A stretch of DNA of 6,445 nt from Xanthobacteraceae bacterium (GTDB lineage Bacteria; Pseudomonadota; Alphaproteobacteria; Rhizobiales; Xanthobacteraceae), in the NCBI GenBank assembly GCA_030043335.1, contig JASHXX010000203.1, forward strand, positions 1 through 6,445, written 5' to 3'. The first letter of the stretch is position 1. Every line of letters begins with the position of its first letter. This document shows positions 1 to 6,260 of the stretch, one piece after another. The notes below the pieces were generated by a model, which saw only the letters and a program-made list of their open reading frames with translations, ran no database searches and was not told the origin of the DNA. Made by a program: the position numbers and the translations under genes.

Positions 1-3000
1 GCCCGAACGCCGGCATCAGCCAGGGGCCGAAGCTCATCTTGCGCGGGAGCCCCGTAGCCTTGTCGCGGCGGGCGAGGAGCGGCGGCGCGAAATGAAACTC
101 CAAGCGCAGATTCTCGCCGTCGAACTCGGCGGCGACCTGCTTGAGGAACGAGCCGTCGGCATAGAGCCGCGCGACTTCGTATTCATCCTTGTAGGCCATC
201 AGCTTGAACAGATAACGCGCCACCGCGTCGGCGAGGCCGGTCTTGCCGGGCGCGCGCGCGGCCTCGGCCTCTTTCACCTTGTCGACCCAAGCCCGGTAGC
301 GCGCCGCGTAGCGCGCGTCCTGGTACGCGGTGAGAAACTCCACCCGCCGCTCCACGGTCTCCTCGAAGGATTCCGAGAGCCGCCGTGAATCGCTCGCCGC
401 CGCCGGCGCCGGCGCGGCGACGGCCTCGACCTTGGCGCGTTCGAGCGCGGCACGGCGGCCCCAGTGGAACGCGGCCTGGTTCATCGCCACCGCCTCGCCG
501 TTGAGCGCGATCGCTTGCCCGATCGCGGCGGCGGAAAGCGGCAGCGCGCCGAGCTGGTAAGCATAGCCGACCAGGAACATGTTGGCGCCGAGCGCCTGGC
601 CGAACAGCGCGGTCGCGATCCGCGTGGCGTCGATGAAGTGCGTCTTGTCGCGGCCGGCGTCGCCGATGATGGTGCGCTTGAGCCGCTCGGCCGGCAGCGA
701 AAAATCGGCGTTGCGGGTGAATTCGCCGGGCAGGATTTCCGCGGTGTTGACCACCATCTCGGTCGAGCCGTGCTTCACCGCGGCGAGCACCTTGCGGGTG
801 CCGGCGACGACGATATCGCCGCCAAGCACGAGATCGGCGCGGCCGGCGGCGACGCGGATCGCGTGGATGTCCTGCGGATTTTCGGCAAAGCGGATATAAC
901 TGAACACCGCGCCGCCCTTCTGGGCGAGGCCGGCCATGTCGAGGACGCCGACGCCCCTGCCCTCGAGGTGCGCGGCCATGCCGAGGATGCCGCCGATGGT
1001 AACGATGCCGGTGCCGCCGACGCCGGTGACGACGATGTTATAGGTCTGCGCGATCGCCGGCAGCTTCGGCTCCGGCGGCTCCGGCAGGTCGTGATCGGCG
1101 GCGACGCCGACGCCTTTCCTCAGCCGCGCGCCATGCACGGTGACGAAGGACGGGCAAAAGCCTTTGAGGCAGGAAAAGTCCTTGTTGCAGCTCGACTGAT
1201 CGATGGTGCGTTTGCGGCCCCATTCGGTTTCCAAGGGCTGCACCGACACGCAGTTCGACTTGACGCCGCAATCCCCGCACCCTTCGCACACCAGATCGTT
1301 GATGATGACGCGCTTGTCGGGATCGGGAAAAGTGTGGCGCTTGCGGCGGCGGCGCTTCTCCGCCGCGCAGGTCTGATCGTAGATCAACACGGTGACGCCG
1401 GGAATTTCGGCGAGCGCCTTCTGCACTTCCATCAGATCGTCGCGATGATGGATGCTGAGCCCGGCCGGCCACAGCGTGCCGAGTGGATATTTGTCGGGCT
1501 CGTCGGTGACGATGACGACGCGTTTGGCACCTTCGGCGGCGACCTGGCGGGCGACCGCCGGCACGGTAAGGCCGCCGTCATTGGCCTGGCCGCCGGTCAT
1601 CGCCACGGCGTCGTTGAACAGGATCTTGTAGGTGATGTTGGTATTTGCGGCGACCGCGGCGCGGATCGCCATGTAGCCGGAATGATTGTAGGTGCCGTCG
1701 CCGAGATTCTGGAACACGTGATTGCGCTTGGAGAACGGCGCCTCGCCGACCCAGTTGCCGCCCTCGCCGCCCATTTGGGTGTAGCCGAGCGTATTGCGGT
1801 CCATCCACTGCGCCATGAAATGGCAGCCGATGCCGGCATAGGCGCGCATGCCTTCCGGCACCACGGTCGAGGAATTGTGCGGGCAGCCGGAGCAGAAATA
1901 GGGAATGCGCTGGGCGACGTCGCGGGTCTCGGCGGCGATGCGCTGATAGTCCTTGAGCCGCGCCACGCGCTGCGCGATCTCGTCGTTGCGGTGATATTTC
2001 AACAGCCGCTCGCCGATGCAGATCGCGACCTCGTTGGGATCGAGCGCGCCTTTGACCGGGAACAGCCAGTTGCCCTCTTCGTCCCGCTTGCCGATGCACA
2101 CCGGCTGGTTGGCGGTGCCGTAAAGCTCCTCGCGAACCTGCACCTCGATCAGCGAGCGCTTCTCCTCGACGACGATGACGAGATCGAGCCCGGCGGCGAA
2201 TTCGGCAAGCTCCCGGCGGCTGAGCGGCCACGGACAGCCGACCTTATAAAGACGGATGCCGAGCGCGTTGCACTTGACCTCGTCGATGCCGAGCTCGTCG
2301 AACGCCTGGCGGACGTCGAGATAACTCTTGCCGGTGGTGATGATGCCGATCTTCGGTTCGCGCCCGCCCGAGGTGATGGTGCGGTTGAGCTTGTTGGCGC
2401 GCACGAAGGCGAGCATGGCATCGCGCTTGAAGTCGTGCAGCCGGGCTTCCTGCGCCAGGATCGGATCGGCGAGGCGGATGTTGAGGCCGCCTTCGGGCAT
2501 CCGGAAATCGTCGGGCGTGACGATGTTGACGCGCTCCAGGCTGCCGTCGATCGCCGCCGTCGACTCGATCGTCTCGTGCATCGTCTTCAACGCCACCCAG
2601 GCTCCGGTGAAGCGCGACATCGCCCAGCCGTAGAGGCCGTAGTCGAGAACCTCCTGCACCCCGGCCGGGTTGAGAATCGGAATCATGACGTCGATGAAGT
2701 GGTATTCGGACTGGTGCGCGGTGGTCGAGGATTCGGCGGTGTGGTCGTCGCCCATCAGCGCCAGCACGCCGCCGTTCTTGGCGGTGCCGGCGAGATTGGC
2801 GTGGCGGAAAACGTCGCCGGTTCGATCGACGCCGGGGCCCTTGCCGTACCACATGGCAAAGACGCCGTCGTATTTGCCTTCGCCGCGCAGCTCGGCCTGC
2901 TGCGTGCCCCACACCGCGGTGGCGGCGAGGTCCTCGTTGATGCCGCCCTGAAAGCGGATGTCGTTCTTTTTGAGAAAGCGCTCGGCGCGCTGGAACTGGC

Positions 3001-3184
3001 CGTCGAGGCCGCCGAGCGGCGAGCCGCGATAGCCGGTGATGTAACCCGCGGTGTTGAGGCCGTTGCGGCGGTCGAGCTCCTTCTGCATCAGACAGAGCCG
3101 CACCAGCGCCTGGAACCCGGTGACGAAGACGGGGCTCTGGCCGAGGTCGTATTTGTCGTCGAGCTTGACGTCGCGCAGCGCCAT
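1..3184 (-). CDS. Indolepyruvate ferredoxin oxidoreductase, fused single-chain type (3' end beyond window)
   Basis: Oxidatively decarboxylates indolepyruvate and probably other arylpyruvates to the aryl-acetyl-CoA, passing electrons to ferredoxin; a cytoplasmic step of aromatic amino acid breakdown. I read 1061 codons with no stop before the window edge; the family is usually about 1150-1170 residues, so roughly the last 100 are missing. Domain order: N-terminal 2-oxoacid oxidoreductase (POR_N-like) domain with YITGYRGSPLGG near residue 48; CSGCPHN at 431-437; thiamine-diphosphate/Mg motif G495-D496-G497 with N524-D525 29 residues later; a cysteine cluster (C633, C636, C639, C645, then C666, C672, C677) for iron-sulfur binding; gamma-subunit-type domain starting TGVGGTG at 720-726; an Ala/Pro linker near 920; and a C-terminal domain of the kind that ends this fused family. 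The ATG at 3184 is preceded by GGAGG with 8-nt spacing. Family assignment is firm; the physiological substrate is inferred. Confidence 0.95.
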   Translation of the reverse strand, partial: MALRDVKLDDKYDLGQSPVFVTGFQALVRLCLMQKELDRRNGLNTAGYITGYRGSPLGGLDGQFQRAERFLKKNDIRFQGGINEDLAATAVWGTQQAELRGEGKYDGVFAMWYGKGPGVDRTGDVFRHANLAGTAKNGGVLALMGDDHTAESSTTAHQSEYHFIDVMIPILNPAGVQEVLDYGLYGWAMSRFTGAWVALKTMHETIESTAAIDGSLERVNIVTPDDFRMPEGGLNIRLADPILAQEARLHDFKRDAMLAFVRANKLNRTITSGGREPKIGIITTGKSYLDVRQAFDELGIDEVKCNALGIRLYKVGCPWPLSRRELAEFAAGLDLVIVVEEKRSLIEVQVREELYGTANQPVCIGKRDEEGNWLFPVKGALDPNEVAICIGERLLKYHRNDEIAQRVARLKDYQRIAAETRDVAQRIPYFCSGCPHNSSTVVPEGMRAYAGIGCHFMAQWMDRNTLGYTQMGGEGGNWVGEAPFSKRNHVFQNLGDGTYNHSGYMAIRAAVAANTNITYKILFNDAVAMTGGQANDGGLTVPAVARQVAAEGAKRVVIVTDEPDKYPLGTLWPAGLSIHHRDDLMEVQKALAEIPGVTVLIYDQTCAAEKRRRRKRHTFPDPDKRVIINDLVCEGCGDCGVKSNCVSVQPLETEWGRKRTIDQSSCNKDFSCLKGFCPSFVTVHGARLRKGVGVAADHDLPEPPEPKLPAIAQTYNIVVTGVGGTGIVTIGGILGMAAHLEGRGVGVLDMAGLAQKGGAVFSYIRFAENPQDIHAIRVAAGRADLVLGGDIVVAGTRKVLAAVKHGSTEMVVNTAEILPGEFTRNADFSLPAERLKRTIIGDAGRDKTHFIDATRIATALFGQALGANMFLVGYAYQLGALPLSAAAIGQAIALNGEAVAMNQAAFHWGRRAALERAKVEAVAAPAPAAASDSRRLSESFEETVERRVEFLTAYQDARYAARYRAWVDKVKEAEAARAPGKTGLADAVARYLFKLMAYKDEYEVARLYADGSFLKQVAAEFDGENLRLEFHFAPPLLARRDKATGLPRKMSFGPWLMPAFG

Positions 3185-3192
3185 GAGGGTCG

Positions 3193-3197
3193 CCTCC
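3193..3197 (-). promoter_or_regulatory. Ribosome binding site of the indolepyruvate oxidoreductase gene
   Basis: On the minus strand the sequence reads GGAGG, followed by 8 nt and then the ATG at 3184-3182. This is a near-consensus Shine-Dalgarno at normal spacing and fixes the start codon. It is clearly stronger than anything upstream of the cyclase or GST starts, which suggests the oxidoreductase is translated independently. Confidence 0.65.
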
Positions 3198-3263
3198 ACC
3201 GGTGCGGCCGCAAGTTTGCCCCCATGGGCTTGATATTGCCAGAGGGCCTGGGGATTACCGCGA

Positions 3264-3291
3264 CATATAGGATTGTGCGCGCGCCGGGCAA
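3264..3291 (-). promoter_or_regulatory. Possible sigma-70-type promoter in the 123-bp gap before the oxidoreductase
   Basis: Reading the minus strand, TTGCCC (3291-3286) is followed by a 16-nt spacer and TATATG (3269-3264), about 80 nt before the oxidoreductase ATG. The A/T-rich hexamer stands out in very GC-rich DNA. The gap (3185-3307) is much longer than those between the upstream genes, so a separate promoter is plausible. The match is modest and alphaproteobacterial promoters are variable, so this is tentative. I see no convincing rho-independent terminator for the cyclase gene in the same gap: the short GC stem there lacks a T run. Confidence 0.3.
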
Positions 3292-3307
3292 TGCGGCGCA
3301 CGGTCCG

Positions 3308-4474
3308 TCATGGCGCCACAGACGCCAGGCCGTACACGATTTGCGGTGCAGCAAAACCGGCGACCGGAAACTCGCCGCGGCAGGCGAATTCGTCGGGCAG
3401 ATGCCGGGCAAAATCCGCCGACGCAACGATGGTCTCGCCGAGCTTGCCCGCGACCTTTTCCAGCCGCGCCGCGAGATTGACCGCCGGCCCGATACAGGTG
3501 AAATCGAGCCGGTTGCCGCCGCCGATATTGCCGTACATCACTTCGCCGGCGTGGAGCGCGACGCGAAACCGCATTGCCTCGTTCGCCGCCGTCACCGGCA
3601 ATTCGGCGATCCGCGCCTCGACCTCGCGCGCGCAGGCGAGCGCGCGGCGGCACACCGCGCCGGCATCAGCCTCGCCGGCGATCGGAAAAATCGCCAGCAG
3701 GCCGTCGCCGATGAACTTGAGAACCTCGCCGCCATGGTCGAGGATTGCCGGCACCTGAGCGCCGAAATAGCTGTTGAGCAGGTCGATCAGCTCCTGCGGC
3801 GGCAGCCGCTCCGACAGCGCGGTGAAACCGCGCATGTCGGAGAGCCAGATCGCGGCACGGATCGCTTCGACATAGCCGCGCCGGATCTTGCCGGCGAGAA
3901 TATTCTCCCCGGTCTGATGCCCGACATAGGTGTCGATCAGATTTCCCGCGGTCCGCCGTAGCGCGCGAATCTCGGCGACCCGCGCCAACGGCGCAATCAC
4001 CGCTTCGATGTCGACGAACTGTTTGTCGGTGAAGCCGCCCGGCTGCCGGGTCGTAAAGGTCGCGACGTGGACCGTGCCGTCGAAGAACAGCAGCGGGAAT
4101 GCCGCGTAGTCGGTCGCGCCCTCGGCGCGAAGATCGCGCACGATCGGAAAGTCGTCAGGACAATCGGGATCGGCAATGCGGCGCCGGATCGGTTGCCGGC
4201 TCGCATAGACCGCGACCACCGGGCTGTCGAGATAGGTCGCGGTCTGCATCATCTCGAACGGCGCCGCCGTGACCTTGACCCCGGTCTCCTTCTGCCAGAT
4301 GAAGCTGCGGCCCATGATGTCCGGATGCAGCGTGGTGACGAACACCGCGACGCGCCACAGCGGCAAGCCGCAGTCGAGCATGGCCCGGCACAATTCGTCG
4401 AGCACGTCCTCCGAGCGGGCGCCTGAGACCGCGCCGCGCGCGAGCCAATCCACGACGGTCTTGATATCTTTCAT
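3308..4474 (-). CDS. Class IIIb adenylate cyclase with GAF-like N-terminal region
   Basis: Predicted to make cAMP from ATP in the cytoplasm. From the ATG at 4474 the protein is 388 residues. Residues 1-180 have no membrane segment and look GAF-like around 120-155 (DYAAFPLLFFDGTVHVATF), so this part is probably a sensor or dimerisation module. A short linking helix leads to the catalytic domain at about 203-385. All six canonical class III positions can be seen: metal-binding D213 (SDMRGFT) and D257 (FIGDG), adenine-specifying K253 and T326, and transition-state N333 and R337 (AVNLAARLE). Thr instead of Asp at the second adenine position is the class IIIb signature, a group that includes bicarbonate/CO2-responsive cyclases. 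An in-frame start 29 codons upstream exists (4561), but it would overlap the GST coding region by about 60 bp, so MKDIKTVVDW is preferred. The Shine-Dalgarno is weak. The gene lies 26 bp after the GST gene and is likely co-transcribed with it. The signal sensed is unknown. Confidence 0.9.
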   Translation of the reverse strand: MKDIKTVVDWLARGAVSGARSEDVLDELCRAMLDCGLPLWRVAVFVTTLHPDIMGRSFIWQKETGVKVTAAPFEMMQTATYLDSPVVAVYASRQPIRRRIADPDCPDDFPIVRDLRAEGATDYAAFPLLFFDGTVHVATFTTRQPGGFTDKQFVDIEAVIAPLARVAEIRALRRTAGNLIDTYVGHQTGENILAGKIRRGYVEAIRAAIWLSDMRGFTALSERLPPQELIDLLNSYFGAQVPAILDHGGEVLKFIGDGLLAIFPIAGEADAGAVCRRALACAREVEARIAELPVTAANEAMRFRVALHAGEVMYGNIGGGNRLDFTCIGPAVNLAARLEKVAGKLGETIVASADFARHLPDEFACRGEFPVAGFAAPQIVYGLASVAP

Positions 4475-4500
4475 CGTTGCCGGGCTCGGTGTTGCCCTTC

Positions 4501-5130
4501 TCAAGCCTTCGCGCTCGGCCGAGCGGATACCTCCGCGTGCCAGCGGCGGAGATTCGTGCACTCCTCCGGCACCGACAGCTTGACCCAGCGCGCGAAATCA
4601 ACCGACACCAGCGTGGTGATGTCGGCGATGCTGTAGCGCGCGCCGGCGACGAACTCGCTCTGCGCCAGACGCGCCTCCATCTGCTCGAAGAACCGCCCGA
4701 TGCGGGCGCGGCCGCGCTCGGCGAGCGCCGGGATCTGCTCATAGTCATCCGGTCCGGGCAGCGCGCGGCCCTTGAGGCCAGGCGTCGAATTGCGCAGCGC
4801 CTCCATGACCGCATAGAAGCCGTTGCGCTCGGCGCTGCGCTGCCAGGCGGCGATCACCGCCTTGTCCTCGGCGCCCTCGCCCCTGAGCGGCGGCTGTGGA
4901 TGCGCGGCCTCGAAATAGACGCAGATGCCGATCGCGTCGGTAATCCGGGTGCCGTTGTCGAGCTCGAGCACCGGCACCGTCGCGTCCGGATTGATGGCGC
5001 GGAACGCCGGGGTGAGGTGCTCGTTGTTGCGCAGATCAACCTGCACGGTCGGCACATTGATGCCCTTCTCGGCGAGAAAAATGCGCTCCCGCCGCGGGCT
5101 CGGGGCCGTGCTGCAGTCGTAGAATTTCAT
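4501..5130 (-). CDS. Glutathione S-transferase family protein
   Basis: A soluble GST-fold protein of 209 residues, the usual size. The thioredoxin-like N-terminal domain (about 1-76) starts MKFYDCSTAPSPRR and continues with RIFLAEKGI, the typical first strand and helix. The cis-proline is P53 in ATVPVLE. The glutathione-contacting pair that is normally Glu-Ser appears as D65-A66 (ITDAIGICVYFE). The helical C-terminal domain (about 88-205) carries the N-capping box S167-x-x-D170 in YSIADITTL, characteristic of GSTs. The start is the ATG at 5130; a TTG six codons upstream (5148) is in frame but less likely. The gene begins 21 bp after the GNAT stop and ends 26 bp before the cyclase ATG, so the three are probably one transcript. 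The family is clear, but the substrate cannot be inferred, and the altered pair leaves open whether it is an active transferase. Confidence 0.92.
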   Translation of the reverse strand: MKFYDCSTAPSPRRERIFLAEKGINVPTVQVDLRNNEHLTPAFRAINPDATVPVLELDNGTRITDAIGICVYFEAAHPQPPLRGEGAEDKAVIAAWQRSAERNGFYAVMEALRNSTPGLKGRALPGPDDYEQIPALAERGRARIGRFFEQMEARLAQSEFVAGARYSIADITTLVSVDFARWVKLSVPEECTNLRRWHAEVSARPSAKA

Positions 5131-5151
5131 CGCTGCACCGTGCCCCAAGCT

Positions 5152-5714
5152 TCACCAGGGAAGGCCGCAAAGATCGATCGCGCCGCCCGGCAGCGCGAGC
5201 CGCAGGTCGAACACGAACTGCGTCATCGCTGCAAAGCGCACGCGGCCTCCGGGTTGCTCGCAGAATAGCTCGCCGTCGAATTGGCGCCAGCCCAGGCCGC
5301 GGTAGAACGCGAAATTGCGAGGTTCGCAAACGAGCAGCACGAAATCGGCGCCGGCGCGATCGCGCATGTCGGCGACCGCCATGCCGATCGCGGTCCAGGC
5401 GTGGCCCTGCTTGCGGGAATCCTGCCGGGTGATGACGCCGCCGACGCCGCCGATCAAGACATCATTGTCGGCCCATTTCGCCCGCCGCAAATAGAGGCCG
5501 ACATGGCAGACGAGTTCGCCGCGATCGTTCCACACCAGGACGCGCCGCTCGGCATCGGCCCAGACCACATGCGCCCAGGACAAGGTGGCGCGCAGTTCCG
5601 CGGCCACACCAGATCAAACAGCGGGCCGGCATCGTTCCACGCCGCATCGCCTGGCCGGATCTCGATGCGTGCGCCCGCGGGCAAACGCCATTTCGACGGC
5701 TGGTCTGCGGTCAC
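5152..5714 (-). pseudogene. GNAT-family N-acetyltransferase, broken by a one-base frameshift
   Basis: The gene is readable in two frames. The N-terminal part, from a GTG at 5714 (VTADQPSKWR), gives about 39 residues ending FDLVWPR. The rest, ELRATLSWAHVVW onward, is in another frame and runs 148 residues to the TGA at 5152. Joining them needs one extra base at about 5598-5600 and yields a protein of about 187 residues. The second part has the GNAT acetyl-CoA loop (SRKQGHAWTAIG) preceded by the strand GGVGGVITR, then LLVCEPRNFAFYRGLGW, and ends IDLCGLPW. The overall layout recalls aminoglycoside 2'-N-acetyltransferase and NodA-like GNATs; the substrate is unknown. The second frame has a stop (TGA) two codons before its own GTG (5607), so it cannot be a complete GNAT by itself. 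A sequencing error would produce the same picture. It lies 48 bp from the tRNA fragment and 21 bp before the GST gene. Confidence 0.75.
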
Positions 5715-5732
5715 GGCGCCCTCAGTGCGCCG
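5714..5732 (-). repeat. Small inverted repeat overlapping the GNAT start region
   Basis: A perfect 6-bp stem (CGGCGC/GCGCCG, arms 5714-5719 and 5727-5732) with a 7-nt loop. The loop and adjoining base contain GAGGG, the likely Shine-Dalgarno of the proposed GTG start at 5714, and the stem abuts that start. No T run follows, so it is not a typical intrinsic terminator. It could be an mRNA hairpin at the translation start or chance in GC-rich DNA. Confidence 0.3.
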
Positions 5733-5762
5733 CGCAGCGCGTTCCGATTTGAGCTTAAGAGC

Positions 5763-5812
5763 TGGTCGGAGTGGCAGGATTTGAACCTGCGACCCCCTCG
5801 TCCCGAACGAGG
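5763..5812 (-). tRNA. 3' fragment of tRNA-Pro(CGG): probable integration (att) remnant, not a functional tRNA
   Basis: Reading the minus strand from 5812 there is an anticodon stem CCTCG, loop TTCGGGA with anticodon CGG, stem CGAGG, variable GGGTC, a perfect T-arm (GCAGG, TTCAAAT, CCTGC), acceptor strand CACTCCG, discriminator A and encoded CCA at 5765-5763. That is exactly tRNA positions 27-76. The 5' acceptor strand (CGGAGTG) and the D-arm are absent: the sequence before 5812 does not match tRNA-Pro, and I found no D-arm elsewhere to the right. Loss of precisely the 5' half is what remains when a tyrosine-integrase element inserts in a tRNA gene and carries its own copy of the 3' half. Element DNA is then expected on the right and the original chromosome on the left. 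Confidence 0.8.
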
Positions 5813-5870
5813 GTGCGTAGGCTTCATGTCTTGAATGATCGGCGTTCTTCGCCCACGTCCGACTGCATTT

Positions 5871-5914
5871 GTTCACGACTGGTTCACGCTAAGTGGTGGC
5901 CGACAGGTGGCCGA
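5871..5914. repeat. Two pairs of short direct repeats, each with 11-bp period
   Basis: GTTCACG occurs at 5871-5877 and 5882-5888, and GGTGGCCGA at 5895-5903 and 5906-5914. Both pairs have an 11-bp repeat period, about one helical turn. They lie about 60-100 bp inside the putative element from the tRNA-derived core. Tandem short repeats at such a place could be arm-type integrase or directionality-factor binding sites. The repeats are directly seen; the role is inference. The surrounding stretch 5813-5965 has no recognisable gene on either strand. Confidence 0.45.
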
Positions 5915-5965
5915 TTCGAAAGTGGAGAACAAACCACCTATGGATCAGTACGTTGGTCTGGCGAG

Positions 5966-6203
5966 CTAGGCGGCGGACGGGACTTCAAGGATCGACGGAT
6001 CATCGTTTTCCGATTTATTGACGCGCGTCGAGATCGGCCGGATCCGCATCGGTTCGGCGGGTAACGGGCACAGCAGATCGCGCGGATCGGGCTCATCACT
6101 GAGCCTTAAGAGCGTAGTCGCCCAGCGCAAGGATCAGCGGCGTCCAATTGTGGATCTGGGCCACCAATTCGTTGGCATCGGTTGTGATCACAGCGAACGT
6201 GCC
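5966..6203 (-). pseudogene. SRAP-family (YedK/HMCES) remnant, 5'-truncated and frameshifted
   Basis: The minus strand encodes FAVITTDANELVAQIHN followed by TPLILALGDYA (from 6197), which fits the SRAP segment normally reading about ITTxANELVAxIHDRMPLIL. That frame stops at a TGA (6098-6096). The adjacent frame then continues from about 6100 as SDEPDPRDLLCPLPAEPMRI and PISTRVNKSENDDPSILEVP, ending at a TAG (5968-5966), which is the usual C-terminal part of the same protein. One extra base between about 6100 and 6115 explains the break. The N-terminal part, including the catalytic Cys2 that crosslinks abasic sites in DNA, is absent: only about 75 residues of a protein usually over 200 remain, so this is a non-functional relic. 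The upstream reading (LDEELLLRRPG) does not look like SRAP, suggesting a deletion junction near 6203. Recognition is from memory of family motifs. Confidence 0.7.
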
Positions 6204-6260
6204 CGTTCCGGGGCGGCGGAGGAGTAGCTCTTCATCAAGCGGGGTCGTGATAGCCGCGGT

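Noticed and set aside
464..3961. A very long (1165-codon) open frame on the plus strand
   Set aside because: It lies antisense to the oxidoreductase and runs on into the cyclase. Its composition (rich in Ala, Arg, Asp, Gly, His, with no recognisable domain) is what the reverse strand of GC-rich codon-biased genes gives. The minus-strand protein is unmistakable.
4475..4561. Longer N-terminus for the cyclase (29 extra residues)
   Set aside because: The extension overlaps the end of the GST gene and its residues (MHESPPLARGG...) are a frame-shadow of that gene; the ATG at 4474 gives a clean start.
5771..6064. Plus-strand open frame starting MAGFEPATPSS
   Set aside because: This start is the well-known false peptide from the antisense strand of a tRNA T-arm and anticodon arm; the rest has no recognisable similarity and runs over the SRAP relic.
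5754..6113. The 9-mer CTTAAGAGC at 5754-5762 and again at 6105-6113
   Set aside because: A shared 9-mer within several hundred bases is within chance expectation, and the flanks do not match, so it is not supported as an att or target-site duplication.
6184..6193. Perfect palindrome TGTGATCACA resembling CRP half sites
   Set aside because: The 6-bp spacer of a CRP site is missing and the sequence lies within the former SRAP coding region, encoding part of AVITT.
6018..6227. Plus-strand open frame of 69 codons
   Set aside because: It is the shadow of the minus-strand SRAP remnant, which has clear family motifs in two consecutive frames.
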